A stretch of 64,000 nt of DNA, taken from positions 1 to 64,000 of the forward strand of contig DASQFI010000030.1 of the NCBI GenBank assembly GCA_035633215.1, given 5' to 3'. The position numbers were made by a program, and so were the translations under genes. Of this stretch, positions 9,286 through 17,010 are shown piece by piece; the first letter of the stretch is position 1; the number at the start of each line of letters is the position of its first letter. The DNA is from DASQFI01 sp035633215. GTDB taxonomy: Bacteria > Acidobacteriota > Vicinamibacteria > Vicinamibacterales > SCN-69-37. The notes under the pieces are model-generated. The model was given only the letters and a program-made list of their open reading frames with translations. It searched no databases and was not told the origin of the DNA.

Positions 9286-10089
9286 TCACCCCCCGCGTTC
9301 CGGCTTCATGACGACCGTCGCCAGGAGGTAACCGTGCCTTCGCACGGCCGGAACGTGGCGATCGAGGAACACGAACGGGCGCACGAGGGCACCCGTTACC
9401 GCAGCGAACGGCCGGCACCACGAGTGGCACGCGAGGTCGAGCATCCTCAGCCATCCGGGGATGAAAAGGATCGCCGTTTCAGCGACCACGTCAAGGCCGG
9501 CTCTTTCGAGCATCCGTCTCAGTGCGCGGCGTGAGTAGGACTTCTCGTAGCCGTACGCGTAGAGTCCGACCGCCTGGAGGACCGTGGCGAGCAACGGCCG
9601 GAGAAACGGGTCGTATCGGTTCGGCACGCCGACGATCGCGCGCCCGCCGGGTTTGAGCACACGAGCCATCTCTTCGACGGCGCGCTCGGTTTCGTCGAAG
9701 TGCTCGATCGTTCCCATCGAATAAATCGCGTCGAAGCTCGCATCGCGAAAGGGCAGGTCGCGCACGTCGCCAACGACGCCCTGGAGACAGTGTCGCGCGC
9801 CTGGGCCGGTGTCGAACGCGGCGAAGGCCTGAATCACGATGGGTTCAGAGATGTCGATGCCGTAAGCGAGGGCGCCCCGGCGGCTGGCCCACGCGAGGAT
9901 GCGTGTGTTCTTGGCCTCGTCCCAGAGATCGGTCTTGAGAATTCTCAGTCCCTCGAGCGTGGGGAAGTGCTCGGTGAACAGACGTCGTTCGTTGTCCGAG
10001 TAGTACCGCGTGGAGCTGGCCCCCCCGAGGTCGGGAAAGCGCTCGCCGACCCCGGCCCAGAACTCCCGGTAAGCGGACCGCGGCGTCAA
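9286..10089 (-). CDS. Class I SAM-dependent methyltransferase
   Basis: 267 residues. The Rossmann core is visible: GIDISEPIV (motif I region, about 77-85), VVGDVRDLPFRDASFDAIYSMGTIEHFDE (motifs II/III, about 105-133), and VLKPGGRAIVGVPNRYDPF, typical of Methyltransf_11-type enzymes acting on lipids, glycans or small molecules. A C-terminal hydrophobic stretch (WCRPFAAVTGALVRPFVFL) may associate with the membrane. It probably starts at a TTG overlapping the stop of the preceding membrane-protein gene (TTGA), so it is the last gene of the four-gene operon starting at 13771. The substrate is unknown; a lipid-linked glycan made by its neighbour is one inference. Confidence 0.8.
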   Translation of the reverse strand: MTPRSAYREFWAGVGERFPDLGGASSTRYYSDNERRLFTEHFPTLEGLRILKTDLWDEAKNTRILAWASRRGALAYGIDISEPIVIQAFAAFDTGPGARHCLQGVVGDVRDLPFRDASFDAIYSMGTIEHFDETERAVEEMARVLKPGGRAIVGVPNRYDPFLRPLLATVLQAVGLYAYGYEKSYSRRALRRMLERAGLDVVAETAILFIPGWLRMLDLACHSWCRPFAAVTGALVRPFVFLDRHVPAVRRHGYLLATVVMKPERGG

Positions 10090-12053
10090 GGCTGCTCACT
10101 CCCCACGGTCCAGTTCCACGTGCCGAGCGCAAACGACAACGGGCGCTGGTCCCCGTTAGTGATCACGTCGCCAGCCACCGTCGGCGCTTCAGCGGGATGA
10201 AACACGAGCTCGTGATCGCCTGGAATGATCGTGAGCGGACCAATCTGGTAGATGCGACGCGATGGCTCGACGACGAGCGTCCGCACGGAGTGCCCGTCGA
10301 GCCGCAACTCCATCCGGCGCGCACGGTGGAACGCCGACAGTTCAATGTGAAGAGTTGTGACGATCGGCCGGTCGGTTGTGTTCACGATCGTCCATTTCGC
10401 ATCGGCTCCCATCCATCGCCACGTCCACTCGGCATTGTGCTCGCGCGGAAAAAACCCCGTCATCATTGCGGTATAGATTGCCGGTGCTCGCGCCGTGACC
10501 GCGAACACCTGGCCATCGCCGAAACTCGCGGCGACACGCCATCCGTCCAGCGCAGGGTGCTCTGCGAACCATTGTCCGTCGGCGGTGCCACGCCGTACGA
10601 GCAGGTGCGTGTACCCAGTCGCCGCAAGCTTCTGGGAAAGGTTCGGCTCCGTGCAGTCGCTCGTCGAGCGGCCGAGTACCGTCACGCGATAGCCCGTCAG
10701 CCACTGAACTGATTCGGACTCCTGATTGAACGGCGCGCAGTCGAGGACCCGCACGCGATCAACCTGTTGCACCACCCAGCGATGCGCCGTCGTCGGGAGC
10801 ACGTCGCGCCACAGCGCCGACGGCGATACCGCGTACTCGCCGGCGGCCAGGGCCACGAGCGCGACCCACACAATCTGCGCACGCCTCGTGCCGGCGCGGC
10901 GAAGCCGATCGACGCCGATGCCCGCCAGCAGTACCGCCATGAGCTGCACGACGACCCCGAACCGCGCGTACGACCGGAACATCGGCACGACGCTGTACAG
11001 AAGCGCGGAAGGCCGGACGAAGGTGAACGCCCCGATGGTCCGCTCCGGCGACAGCGAGCACACGAGCGCAGCCACGGCGACGATGACGAGGACCGGAACG
11101 CGCGCGAGCGACGCCGGCTGCCGATCGCGGACCAGCCACCCAAAGACGGCGATCAGCCCGAGCGCGACGATTCCCCAGCCGAGGCTCACCTGCTGTTCGA
11201 GCAGCCCTTCGCGGACGTCCATCGCCGCCCAGACGCGATGCGCGCTTGCGCCGAGCAGCGGATGCTCGACCGGCGGCACCAGATAACTCCGCCACTCCGC
11301 GCTGTAGCGGAACAGATCGGCCCGAGGGAACGCGAAGGCCGCGCGGTTCACGACGACGGCGCTGGCGGCGTACCACGCGTACGCCATCCCGGAGGCGGCG
11401 ATGAGCACGAGACTCCCGACGGTGATGCCCAGTCGGCGCATCGATCGTGCGTCTGCCCGGCACGTGACGAGCCAGTACGCCGCCACGGCGACCGGGGTGA
11501 TGACGGCCGCGATCAAGCCGCCGTAGAAGTTCGAAAGCGTCACGGCCAGCGTCGCGGCGCCAAGCAAGGCAACCGCTACCGGCGAGGCGTCGTCGAGGCA
11601 ACGCCACAGCGCCAGCAAGTAGAGCGGCACCCACTGGGTCTGTGCGATGTGAGGGTGATAGGCGGCGTGCGCCATGTGGAATGGGGAGAACGCGTAGGCC
11701 ATCGCCGCGAGCGTCGCGGCCGCCGGCGAAAGCGTCAGATAACGCGCAAGCAGGTACGCTGCAGCGGCAGACAGTGGAAAGCTGAGAAGGACCAGCCAAT
11801 TGTACGCGGCCACCACACCCGAGAGTCGCGCGAGCAGCGCGCCGGTGATGTCGGTGACGGGCTGAGAATGCAGGCCGACGCTGATTGGACGCGCGAACTG
11901 CGCCATCACGGTGAAGGGATCGTGGTGGCGCCCGACGATCTCCATCCCGAACACTCGCTCCGACGGCGCGCGAAGAACCGGTGCAGCGATCACCACGGTG
12001 ACGATCGTGGCCAAGGCCGAAACCGCGACGACTTCAGCGACGCGCCCGGGCAA
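10086..12053 (-). CDS. GT-C-like polytopic membrane glycosyltransferase family protein
   Basis: 655 residues. The N-terminal two thirds hold about 11-13 predicted transmembrane helices. Loop 1 contains an acidic/His cluster (GRHHDPFTVMAQF, about 38-50), the place where GT-C enzymes carry their catalytic acidic residue. The last ~220 residues are a soluble, probably periplasmic domain with a beta-rich end (MELRLDGHSVRTLVVEP, WNWTVG). The architecture resembles YfhO/PMT-like GT-C proteins, but no single motif proves the activity. The start is a TTG inside the end of the exosortase gene (20-bp overlap, GGTGG just upstream); no ATG is available. The overlap implies coupled expression with the sorting enzyme. 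Confidence 0.6.
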   Translation of the reverse strand: MPGRVAEVVAVSALATIVTVVIAAPVLRAPSERVFGMEIVGRHHDPFTVMAQFARPISVGLHSQPVTDITGALLARLSGVVAAYNWLVLLSFPLSAAAAYLLARYLTLSPAAATLAAMAYAFSPFHMAHAAYHPHIAQTQWVPLYLLALWRCLDDASPVAVALLGAATLAVTLSNFYGGLIAAVITPVAVAAYWLVTCRADARSMRRLGITVGSLVLIAASGMAYAWYAASAVVVNRAAFAFPRADLFRYSAEWRSYLVPPVEHPLLGASAHRVWAAMDVREGLLEQQVSLGWGIVALGLIAVFGWLVRDRQPASLARVPVLVIVAVAALVCSLSPERTIGAFTFVRPSALLYSVVPMFRSYARFGVVVQLMAVLLAGIGVDRLRRAGTRRAQIVWVALVALAAGEYAVSPSALWRDVLPTTAHRWVVQQVDRVRVLDCAPFNQESESVQWLTGYRVTVLGRSTSDCTEPNLSQKLAATGYTHLLVRRGTADGQWFAEHPALDGWRVAASFGDGQVFAVTARAPAIYTAMMTGFFPREHNAEWTWRWMGADAKWTIVNTTDRPIVTTLHIELSAFHRARRMELRLDGHSVRTLVVEPSRRIYQIGPLTIIPGDHELVFHPAEAPTVAGDVITNGDQRPLSFALGTWNWTVGSEQP

Positions 12054-13431
12054 TGTTGACCACCGCGGCGACGATCAACACGGGGCCCGCAACTGCCCAG
12101 CCGCGGACGTCGCGCACGTGCACCGTCAGGCCGGGGTGGCTGGCGAGGGCGTGCAGCGCGAGCAAGCCTGCCGTCTGCGTGAGCCCGAGCACTGCGAGCC
12201 CGGCGAGGAAGCGCCGCCAACCGACCGCCACGAACGCCGCGACCCAAAGCGCGAGATAGAGGCCGATCTGGAACGCAGGAAGGAGCGCGATCGCTCCCTG
12301 CGGATCGTCGAGCGGCGCACCGGCCGGATATGTGACGATGCGCGTGTAAACCGGGCCGAGGAGATGGGCGAACGCAACGCCCACGATGACGCCGATCAAG
12401 GCGTACCGCGGCGCCGCGCGACCGCCGTGCCGCCACTGCGCGGCGAGGAACACGACCACCGCGCCGAGGAGCAATTGATAAAAGGCGTGGGCCAAGAACA
12501 ACGGCGAGGCCACCACGGCATCGGGGAGGGCTACGACGAGAAGCCGCACGATGCCAAGGGCGATGAAGAGCGGTGCGGCGGCGAAGACGCCCAGGATCAG
12601 CCGCCGCCATGTCGTCGAGTGGGCACAGATGGCTGCCAAATAGACCGGAATCAGGGGCGTCGAAATGCATTCCTGCGTGACGAGGAAGCCCCCGCGCGGC
12701 GTCCAGAGCACGTTGGCCGCCGCGTGCGCGCTCACGCCGACGACGCCGAGAATCACTGCCGCCGCGCGCGCGATGAAGCCGGCCAGCGCGAAGACGCTGG
12801 CACTCTGGAGATACAGCGGTGAGGCCACCGAAAACAGGAGCAGAAATGCAACCGTGAGCACGACGAATCGTCGTGTCGGTTTCGGGGCCTGCCAAGCCGG
12901 AGCCAACGGCGAAGGCGGGCGCCCGCTGAGAAAGGGTTCGCGAGGCGCGACCTCTTTTGCCTCCAGCGTGTGCCGCCGATCCGCGAGGTGCATCCACGCG
13001 AACACGTATCCGGCGATCGCGAGCGTGAGCACGGCAGGCCAGACATAGACATGGAGCGTGTTGAACCACGCCGGCGACGCGGCCACCCGTCCGAGAGTGC
13101 CGATCCGCAGAGTGTTAAGGCCGAGGATCAGTGCGGCGCCGCCACCAGCGCCGGCCAGGCGCGTTCGCCACTTCACCGGGTAGGCGAGGACGGCCCCGAG
13201 GCACAGGGCCAACGCGTCGGCACCGCTGCACGCAAGCGTGAGCTCGACCGGCAACGTCGGCGTGCCGAACAGAGCCTCCGCAAGCCCCCCCTGCACTCGG
13301 GTGAACGGCAGCACCGCATGCGTTTCGATCCAGTTCAGCCGGAGCAGGCCGAAGAAGCCGAGACTCCACGCCACGCCCCGCAGCGCGAATTTAACTGCGT
13401 CCGTCCGACCGTGGGCCGTGTCCGTCGGCAC
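12034..13431 (-). CDS. Tandem (two-domain) exosortase/archaeosortase-like membrane protein
   Basis: 465 residues from a GTG at 13431, chosen because AGGAG sits 7 nt upstream; an ATG at 13485 would add 18 residues. Two exosortase-like domains occur in one chain. Domain 1: ACSGADAL (Cys68), LNTLRIGTL (Arg109), FNTLHVYVWP (His127). Domain 2: VTQECISTPLIPVY (Cys255), LGIVRLLVV (Arg296), LAHAFYQLL (His315). Cys-Arg spacing is 41 residues in both, and Arg-His is 18 and 19, matching the Cys/Arg/His triad that defines exosortases. A hydrophilic linker (about 149-188) separates them, and 3-4 more helices follow. Such enzymes cut and transfer proteins carrying CTERM signals at the membrane. A candidate substrate is divergently encoded at 13918. 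Known XrtE is a different fusion (exosortase plus CAAX-like protease). Confidence 0.78.
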   Translation of the reverse strand: MPTDTAHGRTDAVKFALRGVAWSLGFFGLLRLNWIETHAVLPFTRVQGGLAEALFGTPTLPVELTLACSGADALALCLGAVLAYPVKWRTRLAGAGGGAALILGLNTLRIGTLGRVAASPAWFNTLHVYVWPAVLTLAIAGYVFAWMHLADRRHTLEAKEVAPREPFLSGRPPSPLAPAWQAPKPTRRFVVLTVAFLLLFSVASPLYLQSASVFALAGFIARAAAVILGVVGVSAHAAANVLWTPRGGFLVTQECISTPLIPVYLAAICAHSTTWRRLILGVFAAAPLFIALGIVRLLVVALPDAVVASPLFLAHAFYQLLLGAVVVFLAAQWRHGGRAAPRYALIGVIVGVAFAHLLGPVYTRIVTYPAGAPLDDPQGAIALLPAFQIGLYLALWVAAFVAVGWRRFLAGLAVLGLTQTAGLLALHALASHPGLTVHVRDVRGWAVAGPVLIVAAVVNIARARR

Positions 13432-13771
13432 GGGGGATCTCCTGCACGGTGACCTGTTGGGCGCCGAAGGACCGGCGCAGCTCATCGATCGCTTCGAGGC
13501 TCTTGAGCCTCGTCGAGCAGGAAAAGATGTCGATGTTCACCGTCCCCGTTTCCGGCCACGTGTGAAGGACGGCGTGCGACTCGCTGAGGATCAGGACGCA
13601 GGTGAGGCCGGTCTCCCGAAACGAATGTGAAAGCTCGTGCACAACAGTCGCACCCGCCCGCCGCAGCGCCGCGCAAAAGGTGGCCATGATCTCGTCTGGC
13701 GCGCGGTCGGCAAGATCCGTGCACCCGCCAAGGTCGACCGAGTAGAGGGCGGGTGGGACGCGCGTCTTCAT
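13391..13771 (-). CDS. speH: S-adenosylmethionine decarboxylase, prokaryotic class 1B type
   Basis: 126 residues. The self-processing site is SESHAVLHTWPE: cleavage before Ser65 would create the pyruvoyl group. His70 and Cys85 (DIFSCS) match the His68/Cys83 processing and catalytic residues of the Thermotoga enzyme, with a constant offset of two. It makes decarboxylated SAM, the aminopropyl donor for polyamines. No spermidine synthase gene is nearby. It is the first gene of the operon, and its end overlaps the exosortase gene by 41 bp, so it is co-expressed with a protein-sorting enzyme, an unusual partner. The gene symbol refers to the family, not a proven role. Confidence 0.88.
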   Translation of the reverse strand: MKTRVPPALYSVDLGGCTDLADRAPDEIMATFCAALRRAGATVVHELSHSFRETGLTCVLILSESHAVLHTWPETGTVNIDIFSCSTRLKSLEAIDELRRSFGAQQVTVQEIPRADGHGPRSDGRS

Positions 13772-13917
13772 CCTCGGAGCCTTAGGGGCTGGACGGGACA
13801 GTCCAAAACTGAACAGTGGCCCGAATCAGGAATGGGTGTGAGTACCGTTCGACGAAACATTGTACAATACGCCGCAATTGCGTGCGGTACTCGCAATTGA
13901 AACCTAGGAGCCTCTAA
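13772..13917. promoter_or_regulatory. Divergent promoter region between the sorting operon and its candidate substrate
   Basis: A 146-bp gap that must hold the start signals of both transcripts. TACAAT (13863-13868) is the best -10-like hexamer for the rightward gene, without a clear -35. CGCAATTGCG (13873-13882) is a perfect palindrome. AGGAG (13906-13910), 7 nt before the ATG at 13918, is a strong ribosome-binding site. Confidence 0.4.
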
Positions 13918-14775
13918 ATGTGGCGCAGATGCGTGCGTCCGGTGGCAAGCGTGGGGCTCGCCGTTCTCGTCTCTTTGGCCTTCCCCTCCCGAGCACTGGC
14001 CCAGGGATACCTGGGTGGGAATCTGAGGCCCTTTGCGGTCCTGGCCGGGACCCCGAACGTGACCTGCACCGGTGCTTCCACCATCACCGGAGATGTCGGC
14101 GTCAGCCCCGCTGCCGCGATCGTTGGCTTCCCTGTTCCGTGCACGAACGTTGGAACGTTACACGCCGCTGATGCGACGGCGGCGGCGGCTCAGCTTGACC
14201 TCACCACGGCGTACACGACTCTAGCAGGGCTGCCGTGCGCTGCCAGTGTGGGGCCCAATCTGGCTGGACTCACGCTCACGCAAGGCGTCTACTGTGTCGG
14301 CGCTGCCGCTTCCAATCTGACGGGGACACTCACTCTTGACGCCCAGGGCAATCCCAACGCGGTCTTCGTCTTCCAGATGTCGAGCTCGCTCATCACCTCG
14401 TCCGGCTCGACTGTCTCTGTGATCAATGGCGGCAATGCGTGCGGCGTGCAGTGGCAGGTCGGCAGTTCCGCAACCATCGGTACCGGCACTGCGTTCGTGG
14501 GGAACATCCTCGCACTCACGAGCATCGCCATCAATACCGGCGCAAACCTGACCGGTAGAGCCTTGGCGCGAAATGGTGCGGTGACGCTGGATGTCAACAA
14601 CATCTCCTCCGTCTTGTGCGGCGCCGGAGGCGGCGCTGGCGGTGCGCCGCCGCCCTTCCCTCCACTTGCTGTCCCGACACTCCCCGAGATGGGAGCATGG
14701 GCTCTCCTCGTGCTCCTTTTGGGCGGCGGAGTCTACCTTCTCAGCCGGCGTACGCGGGCCACGAGCGGCCACTAA
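13918..14775 (+). CDS. Secreted DUF3494 (ice-binding-like) protein with IPTL-CTERM-like sorting signal
   Basis: 285 residues. The signal peptide (MWRRCVRPVASVGLAVLVSLAFPSRALA, cleavage about 28) is followed by a DUF3494 beta-helix domain (about 30-235) with TITGDVGVSPAAAIVGFP, LTQGVYCVGAAASNLTGTLTLD, FVFQMSSSL and 'ALTSIAINTGANLTGRALARNGAVTLD'. This family includes ice-binding proteins and cell-surface adhesin domains. The C-terminus (252-285) is tripartite: VPTLPEMGAWALL, a hydrophobic helix, then RRTR. It closely resembles IPTL-CTERM, a signal known to be processed by XrtH-type exosortases. A Gly/Pro-rich linker precedes it. The protein is therefore a predicted substrate of the tandem exosortase encoded divergently. 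Confidence 0.85.
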   Translation: MWRRCVRPVASVGLAVLVSLAFPSRALAQGYLGGNLRPFAVLAGTPNVTCTGASTITGDVGVSPAAAIVGFPVPCTNVGTLHAADATAAAAQLDLTTAYTTLAGLPCAASVGPNLAGLTLTQGVYCVGAAASNLTGTLTLDAQGNPNAVFVFQMSSSLITSSGSTVSVINGGNACGVQWQVGSSATIGTGTAFVGNILALTSIAINTGANLTGRALARNGAVTLDVNNISSVLCGAGGGAGGAPPPFPPLAVPTLPEMGAWALLVLLLGGGVYLLSRRTRATSGH

Positions 14776-14869
14776 TACGGCCCATCGTAGCGTTGGCTGC
14801 GTTGGCAACGCCGGCTGCGTGTCATCGGCGGCGAATCCGCCGTCAGGTTGATGGTCCTTTGTGGGGCTC

Positions 14870-14918
14870 CTGTTAACCGGAGGGTTGCTGGTTTGAATCC
14901 AGCCCGAGGAGCCAATTT
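14870..14918 (+). repeat. tRNA-Asn 3' half, right copy of the 49-bp direct repeat (att-like)
   Basis: The same 49 bp as at 3508-3556, with TG for CA in the T-loop. Identity begins exactly at the anticodon loop; the preceding GGCTC cannot form the anticodon stem, so this copy too lacks its 5' half. The T-stem (GCTGG/CCAGC) is intact. Together the two copies bracket 11.3 kb. The stop codon of the SAP-domain gene begins immediately after it at 14919. Confidence 0.8.
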
Positions 14919-15545
14919 CTAAACACCGTCTCTTCCCTTGCGCTTCGCTCGCGCCTTGACCCAAGACGCATAGTCCTTGGGGACGTCGAGCTCCTTGAGC
15001 TCTGTCCACGCAGCGATTGCCTCTGCACGCGTCACCCCCTTATCCGCTGCGAGGAACTCGGCGACGAAGTTGATGTAGCGACCGTGAGGGACCTTCGCGA
15101 AGCGCTCCACCTTGTTCAGAGCGATGTACTGCCGGACGAGGTCGCCGTACGTTGGATGCTTGCCGCTTGTGATCTGTTCTTCGCGCCAGCGATTCAGGCG
15201 ATACCAGACTCCGGACTTCTCACGAACCTCGGGCGCCATCAGATGGGCCTGTTCGACGATGAAGTCCTTCGTTTCACGGTTGCTCGTGTAGTTCTCAATT
15301 CGGAGCTTCAGGTTGAGGCCGCGTTCCACGTCCTTCACGCCCGTCTTGCGCAGTGATCGCTTCGTGGGCAATGCAGCCTTACCCGTGCGCAGGAACGCCA
15401 CGATGGCCTTTTCGAGTTCGTCCTTTCGCAGCTTCTTCGCGGCGGGGATACCGATGCGCTCGGCGAAGTTCTTCAATTGCTCGAGATACCAGTAGCCGTT
15501 CTCGAAGTCGCGCAGCGTCATCGTCGGAGAGAGGGCGTCCACCAT
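14919..15545 (-). CDS. SAP-domain protein
   Basis: 208 residues from the ATG at 15545 (MVDALSPTMTLRDFENG); a second ATG at 15521 is possible. The N-terminal half has a SAP-type putative DNA/RNA-binding helix pair (FAERIGIPAAKKLRKDELEKAIVAFL, about 24-50). A basic middle part follows, and a C-terminal helical region (GVWYRLNRWREEQITSGKHPTYGDLVRQYIALNKVERFAKVPHGRYINFVAEFL). Proteins of this build are widespread but functionally uncharacterised. The stop codon abuts the tRNA-Asn remnant, which makes it the edge gene of whatever lies to the right of the island. Confidence 0.65.
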   Translation of the reverse strand: MVDALSPTMTLRDFENGYWYLEQLKNFAERIGIPAAKKLRKDELEKAIVAFLRTGKAALPTKRSLRKTGVKDVERGLNLKLRIENYTSNRETKDFIVEQAHLMAPEVREKSGVWYRLNRWREEQITSGKHPTYGDLVRQYIALNKVERFAKVPHGRYINFVAEFLAADKGVTRAEAIAAWTELKELDVPKDYASWVKARAKRKGRDGV

Positions 15546-15696
15546 GCTGTGACAGCCTACGTCTTTCGGCGACGACGTCCGAGGGCGTTGGCTGTTCCGC
15601 ACACCAGCCACGGAGCGGGTCGGCGGTGGTAAGCTGCGAGCTCCTACGTGCGACCAATAACTCCGTTTGGATCCAATCCTTGACAGGAGGACGCAA

Positions 15697-16479
15697 ATGC
15701 GCCGGCTCGCCCTTCTCACCCTGTTTCTGATTTCGGCCGCGCCCCTTCGAGCGCAGCTGCCGGCGCCCAATGCCGCGGGCGTGTCCGCCGGGCACATGCA
15801 CATGATGGTGCGGGACCCGGACGCCCATAAGAAGATCTGGGTTGACGTCCTCGGCGCGCAGGTCGTGAACAGCGGTTCGCTCGAGCTGCTGAAGCTCCCC
15901 GGTATCTTTCTGATCCTGGGGAAAGCGGAGCCCGCCGAGGGTTCGGAAGGATCCACCGTTGACCATTTCGCGTTTCGAGCAAAGGACCTTCCGGCAGTGA
16001 AAGCAAAACTCACGGCCGCCGGGGTTCCCATCGCACGCGACACTCCGGCGGAGATCGTGGCGATCTTTCCGGACAAGGTGAAGGTGGAGTTCTACGCTGC
16101 CCCCACGCTGAGTGTCCCGCTGGAGCATTTTCACGTGCACTTCTACGCGACCGATCCGGACGCGCTCCGGGCCTGGTACGTGAAACACTTCGGCGCGGCG
16201 ATGCCAACGCCGGCGAATGCGAACGCCGCCGGCGTGCCCGGTATCGCCTTCAGTTTTCGCAAGACGGACGCGCCGCAGGCCGCGACGAAGGGCCGGTCAC
16301 TCGATCACATTGGTTTCGAGGTGAAGGGCCTGGAGGCGTTCTGCAAGAAGCTCGCGGCAGACGGGGTCACCTTCGAGAGCCCGTTCAGGGACGTGCCGAG
16401 CATCGGGCTGAAGATCGCCTTCCTTCTCGATCCCGCGGGGACGCGGATTGAATTGACGGAAGGCCTCGCGGCGCGCTGA
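15697..16479 (+). CDS. Secreted two-domain VOC (glyoxalase-like) protein
   Basis: 260 residues starting at the ATG at 15697, chosen because AGGAGG ends 6 nt upstream; an upstream in-frame start would place ten residues before the signal peptide. The signal peptide is MRRLALLTLFLISAAPLRA. Two VOC modules follow: GHMHMMVRDPDAHKKIWVDVLGA (about 28-50) and VEHFHVHF-type second repeat (PLEHFHVHFYATDPDALRAWYVKHFGA), each with beta-alpha-beta-beta-beta units and conserved His/Glu (TVDHFAF, LDHIGFEV, RIELTEG) that could bind a metal. Exported VOC proteins of this kind are frequent in Acidobacteria. The substrate is unknown. Confidence 0.8.
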   Translation: MRRLALLTLFLISAAPLRAQLPAPNAAGVSAGHMHMMVRDPDAHKKIWVDVLGAQVVNSGSLELLKLPGIFLILGKAEPAEGSEGSTVDHFAFRAKDLPAVKAKLTAAGVPIARDTPAEIVAIFPDKVKVEFYAAPTLSVPLEHFHVHFYATDPDALRAWYVKHFGAAMPTPANANAAGVPGIAFSFRKTDAPQAATKGRSLDHIGFEVKGLEAFCKKLAADGVTFESPFRDVPSIGLKIAFLLDPAGTRIELTEGLAAR

Positions 16480-17010
16480 CTCACGACCGAACGCTGTCGT
16501 CGCGACGGGCCAGGTGGACCGCCATGGCGGCTGCGAACAACCCGATGCCCGCCAAGTCGGTCCACGCCGCCCGAGTCCTGGACGCCACCGTCCTCTCTTT
16601 TCAGCCGACATCCCGCGTTTCAGGGCCGAGTTGAACGGCCCCGCACTTGGCAAGCAATTCGCCCTACCGGAGGCCAGGAAGGTTGGCCCCCAATGCGCGT
16701 CAGACGTCGTCATCCCCCATGGAATGAGGACCTCGCGCTCGAGCCCGAGGCGACGCCGGCCGGCGCAGTCCGCGCGATGGAGCCGGTATTCGAGCAAATC
16801 GCGCGCGAGGAGCACGCGCGGTTCCTCGTGCAGGGGCGCCGGGACGACGGCATCGTGCTCTCGATGGAGCAGTGGCTGGAGCGCTAACCGCCGGTCCGCA
16901 ATTTTGCCGCTTCTACGGCCGCGCGACCCGTTAGCGAACGATGTCGATGTGAAAGACGCCCTGGCGGCGAATCCACCGCAAGACGCTCCGCCAGGTCCCG
17001 CAAGAGCCGA
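16480..17010. other. Intergenic region with a doubtful small gene
   Basis: Mostly non-coding. A 64-codon frame on the plus strand (16693-16887, ending REEHARFLVQGRRDDGIVLSMEQWLER) has coding-like residue use in its second half and could be the tail of a lost gene or a tiny antitoxin-like protein. It has no recognisable domain and no clear ribosome-binding site. Confidence 0.3.

Noticed and set aside
10767..12059. A 430-codon plus-strand frame opposite the GT-C-like gene
   Set aside because: Translation is dominated by Arg, His, Asp and Gln, typical of antisense of a Leu/Ala-rich membrane protein.
13432..13485. Exosortase gene starting at the ATG at 13485
   Set aside because: The extra 18 residues (Pro/Arg/Ser-rich) do not resemble a membrane-protein start, while a GTG at 13431 has AGGAG at ideal distance.
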